Shown here one piece after another: positions 18,279 to 24,832 of a DNA stretch of 64,000 nt (positions are counted from its first letter, which is position 1; each line of letters starts with the position of its first letter). The DNA comes from Chthoniobacter flavus (GTDB lineage Bacteria; Verrucomicrobiota; Verrucomicrobiia; Chthoniobacterales; JACTMZ01). The stretch spans positions 62,001 to 126,000 of the forward strand of contig CAMDUL010000001.1 of NCBI GenBank assembly GCA_945878135.1, given 5' to 3'. Position numbers and translations under genes: made by a program. Below the pieces are notes generated by a model. That model saw only the letters and a list, made by a program, of their open reading frames with translations, was not told the origin of the DNA and ran no database searches.

Positions 18279-18817
18279 GAGGTGAATTCACTTTGACGGC
18301 CCAAAACCGCCTTTTTGAGCGCAAAGATGACGCTGCTGATAGCCAGTAGACGAGCTTTCTTGAGACGGTAGGTCTCACCGTCGAAGGCAAGATCCTCCGC
18401 GTCGAGCATCCGCCGCAACCGCGTGGAGAGCATACCGGATTCGTCGTATTTGGCACGCAGTTCGGAGACCTGGATGCCCTCCGGCGAATCAAGCAACTCG
18501 CGGTAAATGCGGATCCGCACCGAGGCATGTCCGAGGTTGACGAAATTGGCATAGCCGTAAGCCAGACAGGCGTAGATCGGCCCGTCGACGAGCATCATGG
18601 CAACCAAAGTGTCACCCCAAATTTGTCCGGCCAGCACGGCGAAGACCTGCATGGCCACCAGCCCCGCGAGTCCGAAAAAGCCAGCCACGACGAGCAGGTT
18701 GAGAATCGCAGCGTCGGGACGGACCCTGCATAGAGCCGCGTGGCTTAACGCCATGGTGACCAAAGCCACAAGAGGCGCCAGCAGGTGGAGCACTTGTATG
18801 GCAGTGCCCGTGTTCAT
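18275..18817 (-). CDS. small membrane protein with C-terminal winged-helix-like domain (paralogue A)
   Basis: I do not recognise a named family. The 180-residue product has three or four hydrophobic segments (about 5-30, 38-63, 70-92) and a soluble C-terminus with winged-helix character: YRELLDSPEGIQVSELRAKY, then MLSTRLRRMLDAEDLAFDGE and a short wing. The upstream neighbour at 18814-19329 has the same plan, so they look like diverged paralogues. They overlap each other and the GT2 gene by 4 bases each. A membrane-bound sensor or a scaffold for the transferase are both possible. Confidence 0.7.
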   Translation of the reverse strand: MNTGTAIQVLHLLAPLVALVTMALSHAALCRVRPDAAILNLLVVAGFFGLAGLVAMQVFAVLAGQIWGDTLVAMMLVDGPIYACLAYGYANFVNLGHASVRIRIYRELLDSPEGIQVSELRAKYDESGMLSTRLRRMLDAEDLAFDGETYRLKKARLLAISSVIFALKKAVLGRQSEFTS

Positions 18818-19329
18818 CCCCCGTGGCGAGTCAGCCCGAGCACCCGCTCACGGTGCAGTAAAACCAACTTGAAAAGAGTGTAGGGATGCTCGGCCAAGTG
18901 GATGCGCCCCTCCCGCTCATGAACCATGCCCTCCTCAGCCAAGGCGGAAAGCCTTGCTCCTACGAAGGGCCGTGAGGCCATGAAGTCGCGAAGCTCCTCC
19001 TCGCGAACGCCTCCCGAACCGGAAGACGCGATATGCCGCACGAGGCTGAGCGTGGGGCTGTCCGCTTCCAGCGCGGAATAAGTCACGACATAAGCGAGCG
19101 CAAAGGCGACCACCGCCAAGCCGACATTCAACCATTGAATGAACGAAAGAGGCTGGAGCCCCAACCAACCAAACAAAAGGTCCACTACCGGCGCGAGCAC
19201 GAGACCGCCAACCAAGAAAAGGCCCAGCAAAACCGCGCGCTGCCGACGCGGCAGGGCAATCCGCCACCAGACGAGGTGAACGGCAAACAGCACCCCAAGC
19301 AAAACGGCAATGGCTATAAAAACGGACAT
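18814..19329 (-). CDS. small membrane protein with C-terminal winged-helix-like domain (paralogue B)
   Basis: I do not recognise a named family. The 171-residue product has three hydrophobic segments (about 3-22, 32-55, 62-86) followed by a cytoplasmic winged-helix-like region: RHIASSGSGGVREEELRDFM, then FVGARLSALAEEGMVHEREG. The order and spacing match paralogue A. It opens a four-gene overlapping block (B, A, GT2, then HAD after 6 bases), which suggests a shared membrane-proximal job in glycan assembly. Confidence 0.7.
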   Translation of the reverse strand: MSVFIAIAVLLGVLFAVHLVWWRIALPRRQRAVLLGLFLVGGLVLAPVVDLLFGWLGLQPLSFIQWLNVGLAVVAFALAYVVTYSALEADSPTLSLVRHIASSGSGGVREEELRDFMASRPFVGARLSALAEEGMVHEREGRIHLAEHPYTLFKLVLLHRERVLGLTRHGG

Positions 19330-19378
19330 GCCCTCACATACCTCCCGCGTGATTTGGCCTGCGGCTTTGGTGCCTCCA

Positions 19379-19783
19379 TCAACTCAGCTCGGCCAGAAAT
19401 CGCTGCCGCAGATAATCTTTGGGAATGACCAAGAAGTGCGGATCGCGATGGACCAGCGTGAGGTCCGCGTGTGCCGCGGTGGCGGCGATGAGAACATCGA
19501 CCATCGGAAGGCGCTGATCGCAGGCCTGCCGGATGTCCATGGCGCGATTCACCACATCGGCATTGACCGGAAGCGGCGTTAGTATGGCGTCGAATTCCGC
19601 CCACTCTTGCGGATAACGGTCGGCCGAGCCCAGATGTTTCAGACGGGACCAAAATTCGATGGTGGTAATGCAGCAGACGGCATTTTGCTCGCGGCCAGCG
19701 GCCAAAAGAGCCGACACATCCTCCGCACCGGCCTCGTCGAAATAGAAAGCCAGCAACGCGGAGGTGTCGAAGAGGTGCGTCAA
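19379..19783 (-). CDS. PIN-domain ribonuclease toxin (second module)
   Basis: This 134-residue PIN protein begins THLFDTSALLAFYFDE, with further acidic residues in TTIEFWSRL, MVDVLIAATA and VHRDPHFL. The start codon is TTG at 19783, overlapping the antitoxin stop as TTGA, so translation is coupled. It differs from the first PIN toxin at 7583 and pairs with an AbrB-type rather than a VapB-type antitoxin, so the two modules were acquired separately. Confidence 0.88.
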   Translation of the reverse strand: MTHLFDTSALLAFYFDEAGAEDVSALLAAGREQNAVCCITTIEFWSRLKHLGSADRYPQEWAEFDAILTPLPVNADVVNRAMDIRQACDQRLPMVDVLIAATAAHADLTLVHRDPHFLVIPKDYLRQRFLAELS

Positions 19784-20040
19784 ACGGACTCCTCCGTCTG
19801 CATATCATTCCGTCGCTCATCGATGAGTTCCTGGACGGCGCTCTGGCCCGGCTTGAGCAGTGCCTTCCCCCTGCCCCTCATCAGGGCGACAACTTTGTTT
19901 AACGGAGGCAACGGCCTCACCCGAATTTCCTCCGGTGACACGTAGGTCCATTCCAGACGTGCCCCAGGCTCAAGCTCTGCTTGCCCCACCAAAGCTGCAG
20001 GCAAGGTGGTTTGGTTTTTCCTTGTAAGAGTCGTGATCAT
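19780..20040 (-). CDS. AbrB/MazE-type antitoxin
   Basis: From the ATG at 20040 the product is 86 residues beginning MITTLTRKNQTTLPAALV, the swapped-hairpin AbrB DNA-binding motif. The tail (RGKALLKPGQSAVQELIDER) resembles the toxin-wrapping end of PIN-partner antitoxins. It should neutralise the adjoining PIN RNase and repress its own promoter, expected in the 170-base gap before the alcohol dehydrogenase. Confidence 0.85.
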   Translation of the reverse strand: MITTLTRKNQTTLPAALVGQAELEPGARLEWTYVSPEEIRVRPLPPLNKVVALMRGRGKALLKPGQSAVQELIDERRNDMQTEESV

Positions 20041-20172
20041 TGTTCTTAAAAATGAGCAAGGATACTGAACAAGGCAAGGAGTTTTCGTGGACGCTGTTGT
20101 TCGAGGAATCGGTTCATCTTGCCCAAGCACGGGCCGTGGCGAAGGCGCAGCCGATCAGAATTCCTACCCGTA

Positions 20173-20194
20173 TTCTTTGTGTCTCGGTGAGAGG
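20173..20194. repeat. CTTTGTGTCTCNGTGAGA repeat, copy 1
   Basis: The sequence TCTTTGTGTCTCGGTGAGAGG lies in the gap just past the 3' end of the alcohol dehydrogenase gene. Four related copies, in both orientations, flank or enter the GxxExxY gene about 1.2-1.7 kb away. The unit is about 20-28 bases and degenerate. Confidence 0.7.
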
Positions 20195-20209
20195 CAATCC
20201 TCCCAGCCT

Positions 20210-21256
20210 TTAGGAGTCCGGTGTGTCCAGTCGGGCGATCGCATGAATGACCTCGCCGGAACGCATCTGGCCGATGATTTGATCCAAATCAGTCAGCTTG
20301 CCACGATGCGAGATGAATCCGCGCCAGTCGATATTCTCTTTATCCAAGACGCGGAGGATTTCAGGGATATCGATCCCGGGTCGACTTTGGCCGCCTTCGG
20401 AACCGGTTAACACGCGGCCGAAGTGGAGCGGCAACGTATGGATGCTGACGCGCTGGTCGCTGGGCATGACACCAAACAACACGCAGCGCCCGCCGCGCAG
20501 CTTCGCCAAATCGTAAGCGGATTCGATGACTTTGGGATTTCCGGTGCCGTCGATGGTGACATCGGCCAAGCCGCCGAGAATCTCCTTCACACGCTCGGCG
20601 GCATTTTCGCGCGAGGCGTTGATCTGATGCGTCAGGCCATATTCGGCCGCTTTAGCCAGTTTGTGGTCATGAAGATCGATGCCGATGATCGGATCGGCGC
20701 CGGCCAATTTCGCGCCCAACACCACACCGAGCCCAATGCCGCCGACCCCAAAAACGACCACCGACTCGCCCGCTTTGACTTTGGCGTCGTTGTTGATGAT
20801 GCCGAACCCGGTGGCAAGCGTGTCGGCGAGGAGACAGCACAGTTCGAAGTCGGTGTCCGGAGGGACTTTGGTCAGACGATTTTCCGAAATGACGGCATAT
20901 TTTTGGAACGTGGTGATCGGACCGGCATTCACGTCGCGTCCATTCCAGTTGTAAACCGAGCCCCTCGCATCGATCCCCGCCCCCGGACGCCAGTGGCAAA
21001 CCACGCGGTCACCAGGTGCGACATGCGTCACGTCCGCACCAACCTCAAGCACGATGGCTCCGGCTTCATGCCCGAGCAAATGCGGCAGGAATTTGTCCGG
21101 ACCCTTGACCCCGTCGATCTCACCGATCTGCGAGCCGCAAACGCGCGTGGCATGGATCTCGACGAGGACCTGTCCGCGTTTGAGGGCCGGAACTTCGACT
21201 TCATCGATGACCAGCGGCTTGCGCTGCTCAACCAAAATGGCGGCAGGTGTTTTCAA
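20210..21256 (-). CDS. zinc-dependent alcohol dehydrogenase (MDR family)
   Basis: I place the start at the TTG at 21256, giving a 348-residue protein that opens KTPAAILVEQRKPLVIDEV, the normal MDR beginning. The open frame upstream is made of repeat sequence. Catalytic zinc ligands C40 and H63-E64 (GHEAG) are present, and the Rossmann motif is GVGGIGLGVV. The structural-zinc loop has one cysteine (VCHWRPGAGIDARG) in place of four. It probably oxidises or reduces a sugar alcohol or keto sugar with NAD(P), in keeping with the transketolase and nucleotidyltransferase genes beside it. Confidence 0.86.
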   Translation of the reverse strand: MKTPAAILVEQRKPLVIDEVEVPALKRGQVLVEIHATRVCGSQIGEIDGVKGPDKFLPHLLGHEAGAIVLEVGADVTHVAPGDRVVCHWRPGAGIDARGSVYNWNGRDVNAGPITTFQKYAVISENRLTKVPPDTDFELCCLLADTLATGFGIINNDAKVKAGESVVVFGVGGIGLGVVLGAKLAGADPIIGIDLHDHKLAKAAEYGLTHQINASRENAAERVKEILGGLADVTIDGTGNPKVIESAYDLAKLRGGRCVLFGVMPSDQRVSIHTLPLHFGRVLTGSEGGQSRPGIDIPEILRVLDKENIDWRGFISHRGKLTDLDQIIGQMRSGEVIHAIARLDTPDS

Positions 21257-21281
21257 AGTCTCAAGCCTCTCGATCCGTTTT

Positions 21282-21309
21282 CTCTCACGGAGACACGGAG
21301 GCACCAAGG
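21282..21309. repeat. CTCACGGAGACACGGAGGCAC repeat, copy 2
   Basis: The block CTCTCACGGAGACACGGAGG followed by CACCAAGG lies immediately upstream of the alcohol dehydrogenase start. It is the inverse orientation of copies 1, 3 and 5. Confidence 0.75.
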
Positions 21310-21340
21310 ATTAGTCGGATCGGAAAAATTGCCGACGGTT

Positions 21341-21817
21341 TCAAAGTGTCAAATCCTCCGAGCCTTTGTGTCTCTGTGAGAAAACCTCCCTTAAGTCATT
21401 TCCCCTCACGGAGTCACGGGGGCTCAGAGGAATAGGTTCCAGAGTGCCATTGATGGTTCGGCTGATGCCGTCTCGCATGAGCGCTTCTCCGAAATTAAGC
21501 AAGTAGCCCAGTTTCAAGCCGGTCAGCCGCAGATAAGTGAGCAACTGCTTTTTGTGCGCGGGTGTGACGCGCTCGACCGACTTCAATTCCAAGAGAACCT
21601 TGCTTTCGACAGTAAGGTCCGCGCGGAAACCCTCGGCAAAGGTTTCACCCTCGTATTCGATAGGCACCGCGACCTGTCGTTGGACGCTAAGTCCGCGCCG
21701 CTCGAGTGCCCGAGCCAAAGTCACCTCGTACACTGTCTCGAGCAATCCCGGACCAAGATCTCGGTGCAGTGCCACTGCGCAGTCCACCACCGCAGACCCG
21801 ATCTCGTTTTCGTGCAT
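21341..21817 (-). CDS. GxxExxY family protein
   Basis: The 158-residue protein shows the family signature in LGPGLLETVYEVTLARAL (G-L-L-E-T-V-Y) and a PD-(D/E)xK-like core, FRADLTVESKVLLELKSVE. It then has the conserved QLLTYLRLTGLKLGYLLNFG. GxxExxY proteins are common in environmental bacteria and thought to be nuclease-fold proteins, but no activity is established. The last 40 or so residues, ending FSQRHKGSEDLTL, are encoded by two copies of the CACGGAG repeat, so the gene seems to have gained its 3' end from it. Confidence 0.85.
   Translation of the reverse strand: MHENEIGSAVVDCAVALHRDLGPGLLETVYEVTLARALERRGLSVQRQVAVPIEYEGETFAEGFRADLTVESKVLLELKSVERVTPAHKKQLLTYLRLTGLKLGYLLNFGEALMRDGISRTINGTLEPIPLSPRDSVRGNDLREVFSQRHKGSEDLTL
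21364..21382. repeat. CTTTGTGTCTCTGTGAGAA repeat, copy 3
   Basis: The copy CTTTGTGTCTCTGTGAGAA lies inside the 3' end of the GxxExxY reading frame and is in the same orientation as copies 1 and 5. Confidence 0.7.
21404..21430. repeat. CCTCACGGAGTCACGGGGGCTC repeat, copy 4
   Basis: The copy CCTCACGGAGTCACGGGGGC lies inside the GxxExxY frame, in the orientation of copy 2. Copies 3 and 4 face each other and could fold into a hairpin. Confidence 0.7.
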
Positions 21818-21820
21818 CTC

Positions 21821-21846
21821 CGTGCCTCAGTGTCTCCGTGAGAGCT
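21821..21846. repeat. CGTGCCTCAGTGTCTCCGTGAGAG repeat, copy 5
   Basis: The copy CGTGCCTCAGTGTCTCCGTG, then AGAG, sits just upstream of the GxxExxY start, so copies 3-4 and 5 bracket that gene. Confidence 0.75.
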
Positions 21847-21848
21847 CT

Positions 21849-22517
21849 TTACTCGAAATAAATAAAACTATGGTCGCCGGTGTAGCCCGTTTGCTTGAAC
21901 CACCACTCCCACTCGTCCGGGGCAAGGAAGGCGCGGCAGGTGAGCTGCCAGTAAAGCAAGTTGGCTTTCTCTGACTCGTTGCGCCAACTTTCAACGCACA
22001 GGTAACGGTGCTTTTTGCCTACGCGCATCATTTCGCGAAGGGCGCAGTCGAGGTCGTAGCACGGAAGGTTGTGGAGGGTGTTGATCGAGAAAACGAAGTC
22101 GAACTCGGCATCCTTGAACGGCAACTCGGAGGCTTTTCCTTCGACCAAGCGGTCTTTGATCTCCGGTTTGGCGTGCTCGATCGCGTAGCGACTGATCTCT
22201 AACCCCGTTACCTCCAATCCCGGGACGGCTTGGGTAAGATCGTAGAGCAGGAATCCCTTGCCGCAGCCGACATCGAGGACTTTGTCCCCAGCTTTTAGCC
22301 CGTAATGGCTGGCCATCAGGTCGGCCACCTTGCGCCAGCGGCCATCGTAATTCATGCCACCGTAGCCGGTCCGACGGTCGCCGTCCCAATATTCAACATC
22401 CCACTTGAGCGCCAAGTCCGCCGCTTTGGCCTTGGGGAATTCCTGATCGTTGGCCCGCGCCAGATAGTCGCGCGTGGTCGCCTTGTGGATCGGCGCAATG
22501 AAATCGACGTAGGACAT
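21849..22517 (-). CDS. class I SAM-dependent methyltransferase
   Basis: From the ATG at 22517 the product is 222 residues. It has the SAM motif VLDVGCGKGFLLYDL, the acidic strand end VTGLEISRYAI, and the catalytic-side DFVFSINTLHNLP. The N-terminal block WDVEYWDGDRRTGYGGMNYD is characteristic of a group found in surface-polysaccharide loci. It lies downstream of the transketolase subunits and probably modifies the same sugar. An in-frame extension to 22709 overlaps the transketolase gene and lacks family sequence. Confidence 0.83.
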   Translation of the reverse strand: MSYVDFIAPIHKATTRDYLARANDQEFPKAKAADLALKWDVEYWDGDRRTGYGGMNYDGRWRKVADLMASHYGLKAGDKVLDVGCGKGFLLYDLTQAVPGLEVTGLEISRYAIEHAKPEIKDRLVEGKASELPFKDAEFDFVFSINTLHNLPCYDLDCALREMMRVGKKHRYLCVESWRNESEKANLLYWQLTCRAFLAPDEWEWWFKQTGYTGDHSFIYFE

Positions 22518-22554
22518 GGGAAAGTGCAGAGGTCGGAACGAAGCGTGCAGAATG

Positions 22555-23478
22555 TTACTGGCTGAGCGCGAAAATACGCTCGGCAACTTTTTCGGCAGTG
22601 AGACCCGCCCACTCACGAGCAGAGGGCTGGTGGGTGGTGGCGTGAAGGAACTCATCGGGCGTTCCGAAAGTGACGAGCTTGGCCTTGGCAGAAGCCGGGT
22701 TGACGGCAACCCACTCGGAGACCGCGGTGCCGAGACCGCCGAGCACGGAGTGCTCTTCGAAGGTGACTACGACTTTGGCCGACGCGAAAACATCCGCCAG
22801 CAGCTTCGTATCCAGAGGCTTGAGCGATCCCATGCTGGCAACGCCGCAACTGACACCCCGGCTGCCCAGTTGCTTTGCTGCCTCCATTGCCATTGGTAAC
22901 ATATTGCCCAGCGCGAGAATCCAAGCATCCTTGCCTTCGCGAAGGCGCAAGGCTTTGCCAATTTCAAACTTTGGCTCCGCCTCGTGGACAACCGGCTCGC
23001 CCTTCTTGCCGATGCGGATGTAGACGGGGCCGGGATACTTCAGGGCTGCATTCAGCGCCGGGCGCAGCTCTTTCTCGTCCCCTGGCGCGAGGACAGCCAG
23101 ACCCGGGATCAAGCGCAGCATGCCCATGTCTTCGACCGAGTGATGCGTGGATCCGAGCGAGGCGTAGGAAAGTCCGGAACCGGTGCCGACAAGAATAACA
23201 CCTTGATGATGGTAGCCGAGATCGAGGCGGATCTGCTCGATGACGCGATACGTGAGGAACGAGGCGATCGTGTAACAAACTGGACGCAATCCGCACGCCG
23301 CCATGCCGGCGGCAACGCCCACCATGTTGGCTTCGGCCACGCCGCAATTGAAGAAGCGGCCCGGTGCGACCTCTTTGAATTTGTCGAACAAGCGGTTCCC
23401 GATGTCGCCCGAAAGCAAAACGATGTCCTCGCGCTGCTGCGCAATCTTGGTGATTTCGTCCGCAAAGGCGTTACGCAT
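22555..23478 (-). CDS. transketolase, C-terminal subunit
   Basis: This 307-residue subunit carries the pyrimidine-binding and C-terminal transketolase domains. The activating glutamate lies in FFNCGVAEANMVGVAAGMA, followed by the conserved TIASFLTYRVIEQIRLDL and SLGSTHHSVEDMGMLR. With the N-terminal subunit at 23894-24718 it forms a ThDP-dependent enzyme that moves two-carbon ketol units between sugars. Split transketolases are frequent in specialised sugar clusters. Here the two halves are parted by a broken gene. Confidence 0.92.
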   Translation of the reverse strand: MRNAFADEITKIAQQREDIVLLSGDIGNRLFDKFKEVAPGRFFNCGVAEANMVGVAAGMAACGLRPVCYTIASFLTYRVIEQIRLDLGYHHQGVILVGTGSGLSYASLGSTHHSVEDMGMLRLIPGLAVLAPGDEKELRPALNAALKYPGPVYIRIGKKGEPVVHEAEPKFEIGKALRLREGKDAWILALGNMLPMAMEAAKQLGSRGVSCGVASMGSLKPLDTKLLADVFASAKVVVTFEEHSVLGGLGTAVSEWVAVNPASAKAKLVTFGTPDEFLHATTHQPSAREWAGLTAEKVAERIFALSQ

Positions 23479-23489
23479 GGGAAAAGTTA

Positions 23490-23519
23490 GAATTCAAAAT
23501 GCAGAATGATGAATGCACA
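23490..23519. repeat. TGCATTTTG/CAAAATGCAGAATGATGAATG repeat
   Basis: The block AATTCAAAATGCAGAATGAT followed by GAATGCACA sits between the transketolase C-terminal subunit and the broken four-helix-bundle gene, and encodes that gene's last residues. A matching inverse copy (TGCACTTTTCCTTCTGCATT, 23871-23890) lies at its 5' end. Further copies occur at 24736-24832 and 27427-27506. Confidence 0.65.
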
Positions 23520-23897
23520 GTAAGCTTCTTCGAGCGGTTCTGATGCTCGTGACAAATATCGCGATCAACTCGCGGGGCTCTTCGAGTAGGGGCGCAAGCT
23601 TGGCGGGCGGGACGACATTTTCTTGGGAAAGTAGATCCAGCCAGTATTCGGATTCGCCGAGTTCCTTCAGGCAACGCCCATTTTGGCGATAAACTCAGCT
23701 TTGCTTCGAGCCCTGGATGCTTCCCGGTAGTTTGCTCCTACCGACGTTCCACTGCGAAGGACCTGTTTGCCCAAGACTTGCGCGACAACCGATTTTGGCA
23801 GGCAAGGAACAAGCCGGATGATGCGTCGGGCATAGAGCTTTGTTCTATCGGCAGGATCTGCTTTTCCATTATGCACTTTTCCTTCTGCATTCATCAT
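23494..23897 (-). pseudogene. frameshifted four-helix-bundle protein (23S rRNA intervening-sequence type)
   Basis: Residues such as LYARRIIRLVPCLPKSVVAQ, then VLGKQVLRSGTSVGANYREA, then SRARSKAEFIAKMGVA are diagnostic of the four-helix-bundle/IVS protein family. The frame stops right after GVA at about 23667, but shifting by one base restores the expected continuation LKELGESEYWLDLL and runs to a stop at 23494. One G appears lost around 23670-23671. The intact gene would encode about 134 residues, a normal length. Its function in non-rRNA settings is unknown. It sits between the two transketolase halves. Confidence 0.82.
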
Positions 23898-24718
23898 TCC
23901 AGCGCAAGCTCCTTGCGCGCCGCGGCCAACTCTTCCGCGTTGGGAATCCGATAATGCCAGTTGTTGTCGTCTTCCATGAACGACACGCCGCGTCCCTTGA
24001 TTGTGTGGGCGACGATAGCCAAAGGCTTGGTGCGGTCGGGAAGTTCGGCACAGGCCAAGGCGGCGCGGACTTCGGCGAAGTCGTGTCCGTCGACTTCGTA
24101 ACTCTCCCAACCGAAGGCCTCCCACTTGTCGCGCAGCGGCGCGAGCGCCATGACTTCCTCGCTGCGCCCGGTGGCCTGCCATTTGTTGTAATCGACAAGC
24201 ACGGTGAGCGAACCGAGCTTTTGGGCCGCGGCAAACATGGCGGCTTCCCACACACTGCCCTCGTTGCACTCGCCGTCGCTGAGCAGGGCTACCGTGCGAT
24301 AGTCACGCTTTTGGATCCTTTCCGCCAAGGCCATGCCGACTCCCACGGACAAACCGTGGCCGAGAGAACCGGTGGCCCATTCAACTCCCGGTGCACAGTC
24401 CGGAGCTGGTTGCTCGGCGAGAGCAGCGCCGTCTTTGGCGTAATCCGCCAAAAGTTGCGGCGAGAAGAAGCCGCGGCGGCACAGGGTGACATAAAGCGCC
24501 GGGGCGGCGTGACCTTTGCTCAAGATAAAGCGGTCGCGACCGGGGGAAGCAGGCCTTCTGGGGTCGATGCGCAGGAATTCCCAATAAAGGACGGCCAGCA
24601 GATCCAAGCAGGAAAGCGAAGAACCCAGGTGCGGGGTCTTGGCGCGGTGGGACAGACCGATGACTTCGGCACGGAGCTCCGCCGCGATACGCTCGAGATG
24701 TTCGCTGGAGTGGATCAC
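23894..24718 (-). CDS. transketolase, N-terminal subunit
   Basis: The 274-residue product starts at a GTG (24718) and contains the ThDP diphosphate-binding motif LLSDGECNEGSVWEAAMF, ending in VDYNKWQ. It also has LSKGHAAPALYVTLCRRGFF and GSLGHGLSVGVGMAL, all standard for the transketolase N-terminal half. It partners the C-terminal subunit at 22555-23478. Both probably act on a sugar phosphate that feeds the kinase-nucleotidyltransferase encoded next to them. Confidence 0.92.
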   Translation of the reverse strand: MIHSSEHLERIAAELRAEVIGLSHRAKTPHLGSSLSCLDLLAVLYWEFLRIDPRRPASPGRDRFILSKGHAAPALYVTLCRRGFFSPQLLADYAKDGAALAEQPAPDCAPGVEWATGSLGHGLSVGVGMALAERIQKRDYRTVALLSDGECNEGSVWEAAMFAAAQKLGSLTVLVDYNKWQATGRSEEVMALAPLRDKWEAFGWESYEVDGHDFAEVRAALACAELPDRTKPLAIVAHTIKGRGVSFMEDDNNWHYRIPNAEELAAARKELALE

Positions 24719-24735
24719 GTGGAGGCGGAGAACAG

Positions 24736-24832
24736 GAAGAATGCAGAATGCAAAATGATGAATGAGATCTGCGGAAAACGCAGCAGTTCACAGCCTGTAT
24801 TCTGCACTCTGCATTTTGCGTTTTGCACTTCT
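24736..24832. repeat. inverted pair of GCAGAATGCAAAATG repeats
   Basis: The 113-base spacer begins with AAGAATGCAGAATGCAAAAT and ends with TTCTGCACTCTGCATTTTGC. The two arms are inverted copies of one AT-rich unit and could fold into a hairpin. The same unit appears at 23490-23519 and 27427-27506. No gene is seen in the spacer. Confidence 0.65.

Noticed and set aside
21282-21846. CRISPR-like array of CACGGAG repeats
   Set aside because: Copies vary in sequence, orientation and spacing, and no cas gene is near.
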